Positions 52,492 through 60,628 of a stretch of DNA of 64,000 bases are shown here, in pieces. The notes below the pieces were generated by a model. That model saw only the letters and a program-made list of their open reading frames with translations, searched no databases and was not told where the DNA came from. Within the stretch, counting starts at the first letter, position 1; the number at the start of each line of letters is the position of its first letter. Source of the DNA: Oscillospiraceae bacterium (GTDB lineage: Bacteria; Bacillota; Clostridia; Oscillospirales; Acutalibacteraceae); assembly GCA_015065805.1 (NCBI GenBank), contig SVPN01000002.1, positions 23,783 through 87,782 on the forward strand, written 5' to 3'. A program made the translations under genes and the position numbers.

Positions 52492-53328
52492 ATGGCCAGC
52501 GATCTGCATTGCCACACCAAAATATCTGACGGATCTATGGGGATCGACGACCTGATTGCGATGGCGAAACGCCGCGGCATTACCACCCTGTCCGTGACCG
52601 ATCACGACACCACTGCGGGTGCGACCCGCGCCGTCATCATCGGTAAGCGCCAGGGCCTGAATATCATTCACGGCGTAGAGCTGTCCACCGCCGACCCCGA
52701 GCGCAACGGCAAAGCACACCTGCTTTGCTATATGTGCGACACGCCCGACCGTCTGGAGGGTCTGTGCAAGAGCATCGGCGAAAACCGCAAAAAGGCGGCA
52801 AACGATATGGTGCGCCGCGTGATGCGTTACTACCCCATCACCCCCGAAATGGTGGTGCGTCACGCCACGGGCAGTACCAATTTCTACAAACAACACATTA
52901 TGCACGCCCTGATGGACGCGGGTTACGCCGATTCCATCTTCGGCGATGTCTATAAAAAGCTGTTCGGCGAAAACGGCAGTGCCCGCGTCGAGATCGCCTA
53001 CCCCGACATCCGCGATGTGATCGACCTTGTGCACAGCGCGGGCGGCATTGCGGTGCTGGCGCATCCGTATCTGTACAACAACGAAGCCCTGCTTGAGGAG
53101 CTTGCCGAAAAAGGTCTGGACGGCGTGGAGGTCTGGCATCCTGCCCAGACGGAGGAGCAGCGCGAGCAGCTCATCGACTTTGCCGCCAAAAAGAACCTGC
53201 TGATGACGGGCGGCTCGGATTTCCACGGTATGTACACCCGCACCACCCGTGCGCTGGGAAGCACCGCCTGCCCCGAGGAGCACGTTGCCGCCCTGCTGAA
53301 CTATAAGGAAAAGAAAAAGCGCGGCTGA
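52492..53328 (+). CDS. PHP-domain phosphoesterase
   Basis: 278 aa. PHP metal motifs: DLHCHTKISDGSM, VTDHDTTAG, IIHGVELS, VLAHPYLY and GGSDFHGMY, in the order seen in TrpH/RNase AM-like enzymes that remove nucleotides or phosphate from 3',5'-bisphosphates or RNA 5' ends. Cytoplasmic. The start at 52492 lies 8 nt after GGAGG; the ATG at 52477 overlaps that site. First gene of a four-gene plus-strand group. Confidence 0.9.
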   Translation: MASDLHCHTKISDGSMGIDDLIAMAKRRGITTLSVTDHDTTAGATRAVIIGKRQGLNIIHGVELSTADPERNGKAHLLCYMCDTPDRLEGLCKSIGENRKKAANDMVRRVMRYYPITPEMVVRHATGSTNFYKQHIMHALMDAGYADSIFGDVYKKLFGENGSARVEIAYPDIRDVIDLVHSAGGIAVLAHPYLYNNEALLEELAEKGLDGVEVWHPAQTEEQREQLIDFAAKKNLLMTGGSDFHGMYTRTTRALGSTACPEEHVAALLNYKEKKKRG

Positions 53329-53342
53329 AAGGAATCCTTGCT

Positions 53343-53591
53343 ATGACCCACACCTATCACCCCAAGGGGGTCTGCTCCCGTCAGATCACCTTTGACATCG
53401 ATGACAGCGGTGTCGTGCGCAATGTCGTCTTCACGGGCGGTTGCCACGGCAATACGCAGGGGCTCTCCCGCCTTGCCGAAGGTATGAACGCACACGAGCT
53501 GGTGTCGCGCCTGAAGGGTATCCGTTGCGGTCTGCGCACGACCTCCTGTCCCGACCAGCTTGCCTGTGCCATTGAAAAAGCCTTAACATAA
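53343..53591 (+). CDS. TSCPD-domain protein (TIGR03905 type)
   Basis: 82 aa. VCSRQITFDIDDSGVVRNVVFTGGCHGN, RLKGIRCGLRTTSCPDQLA is the TSCPD domain, found alone in small clostridial proteins and at the end of B12-dependent ribonucleotide reductases. Conserved Cys residues suggest metal or redox use. AAAGGA precedes the ATG, 14 bp after the PHP gene. Confidence 0.9.
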   Translation: MTHTYHPKGVCSRQITFDIDDSGVVRNVVFTGGCHGNTQGLSRLAEGMNAHELVSRLKGIRCGLRTTSCPDQLACAIEKALT

Positions 53592-53594
53592 TAT

Positions 53595-53636
53595 CACGCC
53601 CCGCCCTTGTTATGCACATAATCAGGGCGGGGTGTG
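53595..53636 (+). terminator. Hairpin between the TSCPD and mscS genes
   Basis: 13 bp GC-rich stem CACGCCCCGCCCT..AGGGCGGGGTGTG, but the T-tract is weak, so it may be an attenuator or partial terminator. Confidence 0.55.
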
Positions 53637-53672
53637 TTGCATTCTGTTTCAGAGAAAAGGAGTGTTTGTCTT

Positions 53673-54485
53673 TTGGAATTTATCAATACCTTTCTGAATT
53701 ATCCCTTGGGCGGCATCACCGTGCAGATGCTGTTGTCCGCCGTGCTGATCCTCGTGATCGGCATCGCACTTGCCAACCTTCTTGTCCGACCGCTTCGTCG
53801 GCTGATCGACCGCGCCTCGTGGGATGCCAGCCTCAAACGGGTGGTACTGTTGATTATCCGTGCGGTGCTGTACGCCGTTGTCGTGCTCATCGCCGCCGAT
53901 TCCCTGCGCATTCCGATCACTTCGGTGCTGACCGCATTCAGCATCGTCGGTCTTGCCGTGTCGCTTGCCATTCAGGACACGCTTGCCAATATGTTCAGCG
54001 GGATGCTGCTGTTGGCCTCCAAAACGCTTTCGGGCGGCGATTACGTGCAGATCGATGCCTTTGAGGGCACGGTGACGGATGTTGATCTGATGAACACCTA
54101 CCTGCTGACCACCGACCACAAAACCGTGCGCATTCCCAACAAGACCGTGCAAAACGCCGCCATCGTCAATTTCTCGCGGCAGACACTGCGCCGTGTGGAA
54201 TTCCGCGTCACCGCGTCGTATGATGCGCCCACCGACAAGGTCAAGGCGGCACTGCTTCGCGCGGCAGAGCGCGTGGACGCGATCGTTTCCGAACCCGCAC
54301 CCTTTGCGGGGCTTGCCGCCTATCAGAACAGCAGTATTGAGTATGTGGTGCAGGCGTGGGCGGCACCGTCCGACTACCGCAAGGCGTTTTATGCGCTGAG
54401 CGAGAATATCCGCGAAGCCTTTGCCGAGGACGGCATTGAGATGACCTACGATCACCTGAATATCCATATGAAGCAAGGAGAGTGA
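53673..54485 (+). CDS. Small-conductance mechanosensitive channel (MscS family)
   Basis: 270 aa. Three N-terminal membrane segments (about 10-110); the third has the pore helix pattern GLAVSLAIQDTLANMFSGMLLLASKTLSGGDYVQI with Gly/Ala spacing, then the beta domain VTDVDLMNTYLLTTDHKTVRIPNKTV and a C-terminal alpha/beta domain. It opens on membrane tension to release solutes. The start is read as TTG at 53673, 10 nt after AAGGAG; no ATG fits, and the open frame from 53634 overlaps the hairpin. Confidence 0.9.
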   Translation: MEFINTFLNYPLGGITVQMLLSAVLILVIGIALANLLVRPLRRLIDRASWDASLKRVVLLIIRAVLYAVVVLIAADSLRIPITSVLTAFSIVGLAVSLAIQDTLANMFSGMLLLASKTLSGGDYVQIDAFEGTVTDVDLMNTYLLTTDHKTVRIPNKTVQNAAIVNFSRQTLRRVEFRVTASYDAPTDKVKAALLRAAERVDAIVSEPAPFAGLAAYQNSSIEYVVQAWAAPSDYRKAFYALSENIREAFAEDGIEMTYDHLNIHMKQGE

Positions 54486-54490
54486 CCGCT

Positions 54491-55300
54491 TTGTACCACG
54501 ATTCCCGCTATCGCATTGAACGCGAAACCCTGATCATTCCGGGGCTGACGCGCAGCTATCGTTTTTTACAGCTCGCTGACAGCCATATGAGCCCCGATTC
54601 ACCCTTAGACACCGCCGAGATGCGCGAAAAAGCCGCCAAGCACCGCGATATCTGGATGCAACACGGCAACGGTGTGCCGCAGGAGGAGAATTTTGAAGCG
54701 TTTGTCGCTCTTGCCGAACAGGAGCAGGTGGATCTCGCCGTGCTGTGCGGGGATATGACCGATTTCCCGTCGGTCGGCACCGCCGATGAGGGCGCAAAGC
54801 GCTATGCACGCTTCTCCCGCTACCTTTACGTTCCCGGCAATCACGAGCAGGGCATCCGTTTTCCCGAGATGTTTGCCGCCGCCACCAACGGCCATCCCGC
54901 CTTGCAGGCGGTGGATCTCGGCGAGCTGATCGTTGTCGGCGTGGACAACGGCTGTCACACCGTCAGCGACGAGGTGATGGATACCCTGGAACAGCTCGTT
55001 CACGGCGACAAGCCCGTGATCCTGGTGCATCATATCCCCGTGGACTGCGACACCCTGCACCCTGCGGCAGTGGACTACTGGCAGGATGTCACCTACTTCC
55101 TGTTCGGGCTGTCGGGAGACGGCGAAAACATCGACCGCTACAACCGCCTGGTGCGTGAGGAGCACACACAGCTGTGCGCCGTACTGGCAGGACATCTGCA
55201 TTTTGATCACATCGACCGCTTTGAAAACGGCGTGACGCAGTACGTTGCCGCCCCGTGCTTAGCAGGCTACGGACGGCTTATCGAGATCAAGGGCGAGTGA
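54491..55300 (+). CDS. Calcineurin-like metallophosphoesterase
   Basis: 269 aa. Metal motifs: LQLADSHM (D-x-H), VLCGDMTDFPS (GD), VPGNHEQG (GNHE), LVHHIPVD (H) and LAGHLHFDH (GHxH). Family members hydrolyse phosphomono- or diesters; no signal peptide is seen, so it is cytoplasmic. The start is taken as TTG at 54491, 10 nt after AGGAG; GTG at 54482 is only one base from it. It overlaps or abuts mscS and is last in the group. Confidence 0.86.
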   Translation: MYHDSRYRIERETLIIPGLTRSYRFLQLADSHMSPDSPLDTAEMREKAAKHRDIWMQHGNGVPQEENFEAFVALAEQEQVDLAVLCGDMTDFPSVGTADEGAKRYARFSRYLYVPGNHEQGIRFPEMFAAATNGHPALQAVDLGELIVVGVDNGCHTVSDEVMDTLEQLVHGDKPVILVHHIPVDCDTLHPAAVDYWQDVTYFLFGLSGDGENIDRYNRLVREEHTQLCAVLAGHLHFDHIDRFENGVTQYVAAPCLAGYGRLIEIKGE

Positions 55301-56019
55301 GGTGTGACGCCCTACGGCACCGCCGCAAACTTTGTAGGGGACGGGTTTCCCGTCCCGTATCGAAAAAACAGAAAGCAACGTATGCGGGCGGATGTGGGCA
55401 TCCGCCCCTACTAATCTCTTGTCCCCCTTGTTAAAGGGGGTCGACGGCGAAGCCGTCGGGGGAATTCCGAAGGAAGAAACAAAAAGAATCCCTCCACCAA
55501 CGCTACGCGTCGGTCCCCCTCCCTTTAACAAGGGAGGCAAGAAAGACCACTCTTTTCTACTATACAGGAGGCACCCCAACCTCTTGTCCCCCTTGTCAAA
55601 GGCGATTCCCCTGTCAGGGGAAATGTCCGCAATGCGGACAAAGGGTTTGCCGTCTCACGGCGTGCTTTGTAGGGGACGGGTTTCCCGTCCCGTATCGAAA
55701 ACCCGAAAGCAACGTATGCGGGCGGCTGATAGCCGCCCCTACTTGACCCCCTTTGACAAGGGAGGCAAGAAAGACCGCTGTTTTCCACGAGGCGGAAAGC
55801 ACCCCAAAATCCTTGACCCCCTTGTTAAAGGGGGTCGACGGCGAAGCCGTCGGGGGGATTCCTTGCGAATAAACAAAAAGAATCCCTCCACCAACGCTAC
55901 GCGTCGGTCCCCCTCCCTGAAGGTGAATTGTCCCAAAGGGACAAGAGAGGCCGGCCTGGGCCGTTGACAAGGGAGGCAAGAAAGACCACTCTTTTCTACT
56001 ATACAGGAGGCACCAACAA
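55301..56019. repeat. Repeat island between the metallophosphoesterase and C39 genes
   Basis: About 720 bp, no credible gene. Contents are mostly in inverse orientation to the island at 48.6-49.5 kb: two GGGACGGGTTTCCCGTCCC palindromes (55334, 55669), GGCGGATG..CATCCGCC (55385-55411), elements at 55419-55535 and 55810-55980 with stem CGACGGCGAAGCCGTCG and the ACCAACGCTACGCGTCGGT stem, the 50 bp insert (about 55919-55963), and two copies of AAAGACCACTCTTTTCTACT followed by ATACAGGAGGCACC (55541, 55980). Confidence 0.8.
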
Positions 56020-56058
56020 AAAAGCGGTCGGGTTCCGTTTCGGAAACCGACCGCTTTT
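56020..56058 (-). terminator. Terminator of the C39-dockerin gene
   Basis: AAAAGCGGTCGG..CCGACCGCTTTT stem of about 17 bp with one mismatch, 12 bp past the stop codon. Confidence 0.85.
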
Positions 56059-56069
56059 ATCATACTGTC

Positions 56070-58202
56070 TTACGCAATGAGCATTTTGAGCATCTTGCGC
56101 ACATCGCCCGTGGAGAGCGCGCCGTCGCCGTCATAATCCGCGGCGTCTTTCTGCTCCTCGGTGAGGGTGATGTTGCCGACCGAGAACTTCAGGAAGGTAC
56201 GCGCATCCGCGGTATCCACCTTGCCGTTCAGGTCGATGTCGCCCTTGTCGGAAGGAGTCGGCGTCACCGTTCCGGTGCTGGAATCCGACTTCACAATACC
56301 GTCCGCATAGTTCACGATATCGGTCGTGTTGGAAACCTGCAGGGAGTTGAGCGTCACAGAGCCTTTGCCCGCCAGCTTAACCGTCACAAAGCGGATGTTG
56401 CTGATGCCGTCGGCAGGCACGATGTTGTTCCAGGTGTAGCAGCTGTAAAGATCGCATACGCCGAAGTAGGTCTCGGCGGGGAGATAGCCGTCTTCCAGCG
56501 TATCGCAAAGACCCGGCCAGAAGTCCGCAACCAGGCCGAAGTCCCAGTCACCCGTCAGGCAGGATGCCTTGATCTGCACATCAAAGCCGGTGGTCGCCAC
56601 CAGGTCAAAGAGCCAGTTCGGCGCTTCGGCAGGCTTGAAATCCTTATTGATGCCGATGGTGACTTCGTAGCCCGCATCGGTATCCGCTGTCACGACGAGC
56701 TTACCGTTGTTGTAGTTCCAGGAACCCGCCTTGGTGCGATCCACGATCTGAATGTTGGAGGGATCCATAATGTTTTGGTTGATAATGGGGGTGGTCTGAC
56801 GAATCAGGTTGTAGGTGGTGTCGGTCACCTTGCCCTTGGTCGCGGCAAAGTAGAAATAGTTGACCGTAACGGAGGTGCCGGGTGCGAGGTAAATGCGCAC
56901 GCAATCGATCTTGTTATCCGAATCCTTCCACCAGTCGCGCAGATCGATCTCTAACTGCTCGGTGCTTGTCATATACGGTGCCGTCTGCGCGGAAACAAGC
57001 TGATCGCTCGAATTGCAGTCACGCAGCATAAAGTTGCCGGTGCTGAAGTTCGCAATACCGAAGTAATAGCCGTTGCCGTAGTTCGGGGTGATCTTCAGGC
57101 TCATATACGGGGTCGTTTCCGTGCCGATGTAGATGGGCATATACATATCGTAACCGACCGTTTCCGTTGCCGAATTGTTCACAAGAGTACGCTGACCGTT
57201 GGCATCGTTGGATGCCGACACGCTGCCCCACGCAACCGCAGGCGTACCGCCGAGGGCGTCAATACCGATGTAGTCCGCGTGGTTCATAATGCTGGCGTAG
57301 CCCTCAACGCCGGTGGCAAAGTTCTTGATCTTGCCCCAGTTGCTCGAACCGCCGACCAACTCGCTGGTGTAGACGATGTCGCCTTCTTCAACGGTGCCGA
57401 CAATGTTGCCCGAGGTGGACGCGCTGTCACGCACGTTCAGCTTATCGGTAGAGGGGGCGTTGCTGTTGAGCTGCCAGGTACCGATCTTATCGGCGGTGTT
57501 GTCCGAAACCGGGCCGTCACCGTCGTTGAGCTTCGCGCCCGTCGGAGTGATCAGGCAGAACCAGTCGATGGTCATCTTGGTGGTGGTTGCCAGATGATTC
57601 TGGGACAGCCACACGTCACCGTAGCCGTATTCACCGGTCACCGCACTGCCGCGCGAGGAGCTGGGAGCCGAGTCGAACACGCGGAATTTGTTGGTCGAAC
57701 GATCGTAATCGACAACCGCAATGAAGTGACCCTTCACGTGCGCGATCGCCGTACCGCCGCTCTCAAGATGGTTCTTCAGTTTACTGCTCGAGGAGCCCGC
57801 CCAGTAGCCGCTGGTGCCGTTGCAGTCCACGGTGAAGCCGTAGGTCGCACCGTACTTTTTCTGCAGATACGGATACAGCGCACCGCGGGTGGTACCGCCC
57901 GAGTAGTAGTTGAACGCCTTGATGCTGTACGCCCAACGACCGACCTCCATCACGTCCATCGTGTTACCCGTGGCAAAGCCGACGGCGTTGACAATGGAGA
58001 AGATGCCGCACGCGGTGTCGTACATCGTACGACCGCCGATGTAATAGTTCTTCCATTTGGAATCCCACTGACGCTGAACGGGATTCGGTTCTGCGCCGGG
58101 ATACGACATTGCCGATGTGGTCAGCGGAGCGATGCTCAGCAGGCTGATCATCATCGCCAGGATGCAGGCAAAGCTGACTGCCGATTTGAAAATGTGTTTC
58201 AT
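56070..58202 (-). CDS. Secreted C39-like cysteine peptidase with SH3b region, unknown modules and dockerin
   Basis: 710 aa. Signal peptide 1-31 (ending TTSAMS). A papain-fold C39-like domain at about 35-225 with Cys65 (YDTACGIFSIVNAVG), His159 (HVKGHFIAVVDYD) and Asp177 (FRVFDSAPS). An SH3b-like segment with LNVRDSASTSGNIVG (about 250-315). Residues about 320-640 are beta-rich modules shared with the neighbouring GH25 protein. The C-terminal dockerin (about 650-710) has loops DIDLNGKVDTAD and DYDGDGALSTGD. It may cut peptide bonds in cell walls or glycoproteins while docked in a cellulosome-like complex. It lies 32 bp after the GH25 gene, so the two share a transcript. Confidence 0.87.
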   Translation of the reverse strand: MKHIFKSAVSFACILAMMISLLSIAPLTTSAMSYPGAEPNPVQRQWDSKWKNYYIGGRTMYDTACGIFSIVNAVGFATGNTMDVMEVGRWAYSIKAFNYYSGGTTRGALYPYLQKKYGATYGFTVDCNGTSGYWAGSSSSKLKNHLESGGTAIAHVKGHFIAVVDYDRSTNKFRVFDSAPSSSRGSAVTGEYGYGDVWLSQNHLATTTKMTIDWFCLITPTGAKLNDGDGPVSDNTADKIGTWQLNSNAPSTDKLNVRDSASTSGNIVGTVEEGDIVYTSELVGGSSNWGKIKNFATGVEGYASIMNHADYIGIDALGGTPAVAWGSVSASNDANGQRTLVNNSATETVGYDMYMPIYIGTETTPYMSLKITPNYGNGYYFGIANFSTGNFMLRDCNSSDQLVSAQTAPYMTSTEQLEIDLRDWWKDSDNKIDCVRIYLAPGTSVTVNYFYFAATKGKVTDTTYNLIRQTTPIINQNIMDPSNIQIVDRTKAGSWNYNNGKLVVTADTDAGYEVTIGINKDFKPAEAPNWLFDLVATTGFDVQIKASCLTGDWDFGLVADFWPGLCDTLEDGYLPAETYFGVCDLYSCYTWNNIVPADGISNIRFVTVKLAGKGSVTLNSLQVSNTTDIVNYADGIVKSDSSTGTVTPTPSDKGDIDLNGKVDTADARTFLKFSVGNITLTEEQKDAADYDGDGALSTGDVRKMLKMLIA

Positions 58203-58234
58203 ATTGTTTCCTCCTGTATAAATATGTTGAAGGT

Positions 58235-60502
58235 TTAAGCCATCAGAATGCGAAGCATTTCGCGGACATCCATGGTCGAGATCAGCTCGTCGCCGTTGTA
58301 GTTTGCCGCCTCAAGCTGTTCGGGAGTCAGCATGGTCAGACCCGCGTTGTATTGCAGGATCACACGGGCGTCAGCGGTGGTGATATCGCCGTCGTCATTG
58401 AGGTCACCCAGCATCACCGTGGGGGTGGGGCGCTCGTCATCGTCGGGCGTTTCCGCGGGCGTTGTCTCGCTCTTGGTGATACCGTCATAGAACATCACCA
58501 GCTCGTCGCTGTTGGCAAGCTGGAGCGCGCTGAGGTAAGTCGTGCCCTTACCGCCCACGCGCACGGTCACCTTGCGCACCGTCGTGATGCCGTTTTCGGG
58601 CAACACATTGTTCCACGTAAAGCAGCTCTTGAAATCCAGACCGCGGCTGCCCGTCATTGCGGGGATGTAGCCGTTGTCCTGCTCACCCGTGATGTTCGGG
58701 TAGAAGTCGGAACACAGACCGAAGTCCCAGTCACCGACCGTTGTCGATGCGGTGATGATCACATCAAAGCGCACATCGCTTTCCACGGAGAACAGCCAAC
58801 GGGTCACGGTGTTCAGGTCAAAGTCCTTGTTGAGGTTGAACACGACATCGTAGCCGCTGTCCTCGTTGGAGGTCACGGCAAGCATACCGTTCGAATAGGT
58901 GTAGCCGCCGTTCTTGGTCGGATCGACAACCGCCAGCGTATCGGGAACCATCAGCGTGTGGTTGATCGCCGCCGAAGCGGAGCCGTTTTTCAGGTTGTAC
59001 GCCGAGCTCTTCACAACACCGCTGTTTGCGGCGAAGTACATATAGTTAATGGTGACGGACGAATTCGCCGCAAGGTACACACGCACCACATCGATCTGAT
59101 ATTCGGTCGTCGTCCACCAGTCCACAAGGTTGATCTCCAGCGTTTCCGTATCGGTCATATAGGGGGCTGTCTGCGCCTCGACAAGCTGATCCCCCGAGGT
59201 GCAGTCGCGCATCATAAAATGGCCGGTGCCCAGCTGATTCAGACCGAAATAATAGCCGTTGCCGTTGTTGGGAACGATCTGAATGCAGAAATACGGGGTG
59301 GTCGCCGTGCCGATGGGATGCGGAAGCTTGAAATCGTACGCCAGCTGCTCCGACGCCGTATTCGTCAGCGTCACCGCACCGTCGGTACCGACCGAGGCGT
59401 TGACGCCGCCCCACGGAGCCTCGTTTTCATATGCTAAGGCATCCACGCCGATGTAGTTGCTGTAATTGGCAATCGCCGCCCAGCCGGTCGCGCCCTTTGG
59501 GGTCACGAACTTGCCCCAGTTGCCCGAGCGCTCGGTCACATCAATGATGTCACCCTCCTGCACGGTTTCGCCGATCAGGTTGCCCGAGGTGGAGGCACTG
59601 TCACGCACATTCAGCGGATCGTTCGAAGGTGCCGTGATGTAATACGTGCCGAGCTTTTCCGCCGTGGTGGCACTGTTCTTCTTCATATTGTTGTAGCCGT
59701 AGGTCTGCATGATCGTGGGATAATCTTTGTAGCAGATGTTCACGTCCAGGTTGGAGCCGTTGCCCGTGACACCGCTGAAGTATTTCACGCCGACCCAGGT
59801 AAACTGCCACATACAGTAGTTGGCGCGGTAGTTCTGCGAACTGTAGGTGTATTGGTTAGAGGTGTCGTAAGCGGTTTTGACCTTTGCCGTCCAGCGGTCA
59901 TACTTGCTCGTGAAGGAGCTGGTCAGCTTCGACTGCGAGGAATGCATACCGTAGAAGCCCGCGTAGTAGCCCGCGTCCGCCATCGTGTCGCAGAAGCCGA
60001 GCGCCACGTTGGTGAATGCCGTCGAGCCGAGTGCCACCTGATCGGATTCCTCCATATCCACATAAATCGGATACTCAAAATACATATTGTTGCTTTCGAT
60101 CACGTTGATGCACCACTTGGCTTCCTTCGCCGCCTGCGCATAGGTCAGCGCGTGGGAGTAGAAATACACGCCCAGGTGCATACCCGCCGCACGGGCACGG
60201 CGATAGTATTCCAGAAACGCCTTGTCCATACTCGGCGTATTCGAAGAACTGCCCAGACCGATACGCAGGATGGCAAATTTACAGCCCGATGCCACCAGCT
60301 TGTCGAAATCGACACGCGAATAGATCAGCGAGCTGCCGCCGACATTCCAGTACGACAGGTCGATACCGAGAATGCTCTTGTCGTTTTCGGCACAGCCGAC
60401 ACCGCTGAGCGCGGACGCCGTCATCACGCCGCCCGTCATCATCATACTGACAAGCATCGCCAGAGCCAATACACATGCCATCAGCCGTTTCACATTTTTC
60501 AT
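58235..60502 (-). CDS. Secreted GH25 lysozyme with SH3b region, unknown modules and dockerin
   Basis: 755 aa. Signal peptide 1-32. GH25 domain about 44-265: GIDLSYWNV (Asp48), FAILRIGLG, GVYFYSHAL and the catalytic pair YVDMEES (Asp149, Glu151), then WQFTW and LDVNICY. It cleaves the MurNAc-GlcNAc bond. SH3b-like segment about 286-350 (LNVRDSASTSGNLIG). Shared modules about 350-680, including NGNGYYFG, AQTAPYMTDTE, VRVYLAANSSVTINYMYFAA, and GDWDFGL. C-terminal dockerin about 698-755 (loops DLNDDGDITTAD and NYNGDELISTMD). It is divergent from an AraC regulator, with overlapping promoters. Confidence 0.9.
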   Translation of the reverse strand: MKNVKRLMACVLALAMLVSMMMTGGVMTASALSGVGCAENDKSILGIDLSYWNVGGSSLIYSRVDFDKLVASGCKFAILRIGLGSSSNTPSMDKAFLEYYRRARAAGMHLGVYFYSHALTYAQAAKEAKWCINVIESNNMYFEYPIYVDMEESDQVALGSTAFTNVALGFCDTMADAGYYAGFYGMHSSQSKLTSSFTSKYDRWTAKVKTAYDTSNQYTYSSQNYRANYCMWQFTWVGVKYFSGVTGNGSNLDVNICYKDYPTIMQTYGYNNMKKNSATTAEKLGTYYITAPSNDPLNVRDSASTSGNLIGETVQEGDIIDVTERSGNWGKFVTPKGATGWAAIANYSNYIGVDALAYENEAPWGGVNASVGTDGAVTLTNTASEQLAYDFKLPHPIGTATTPYFCIQIVPNNGNGYYFGLNQLGTGHFMMRDCTSGDQLVEAQTAPYMTDTETLEINLVDWWTTTEYQIDVVRVYLAANSSVTINYMYFAANSGVVKSSAYNLKNGSASAAINHTLMVPDTLAVVDPTKNGGYTYSNGMLAVTSNEDSGYDVVFNLNKDFDLNTVTRWLFSVESDVRFDVIITASTTVGDWDFGLCSDFYPNITGEQDNGYIPAMTGSRGLDFKSCFTWNNVLPENGITTVRKVTVRVGGKGTTYLSALQLANSDELVMFYDGITKSETTPAETPDDDERPTPTVMLGDLNDDGDITTADARVILQYNAGLTMLTPEQLEAANYNGDELISTMDVREMLRILMA

Positions 60503-60551
60503 AGTAAATGCCCCTTTTGGTTAAAAAAATTATAAAAAATGTCATATCTAC

Positions 60552-60584
60552 TTGTATTATAAAATAAATAATGTTACAATACAA
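60552..60584. promoter_or_regulatory. Overlapping divergent promoters in a 33 bp near-palindrome (GH25 and araC)
   Basis: Plus: TTGTAT (60552-60557), 17 bp, TACAAT (60575-60580). Minus: TTGTAT (60584-60579), 17 bp, TATAAT (60561-60556). Each -35 box overlaps the other's -10 box, so polymerase cannot occupy both at once. Confidence 0.72.
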
Positions 60585-60628
60585 GTCAATAAGTGCGGAA
60601 AATAAGACAAAAAATGCAGGAGGTGCCG

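Noticed and set aside
55392..55967. 191-codon frame in the repeat island
   Set aside because: Same reason: it reads through repeats, with recurring pieces such as LLSPLLKGVDGEAVGG.
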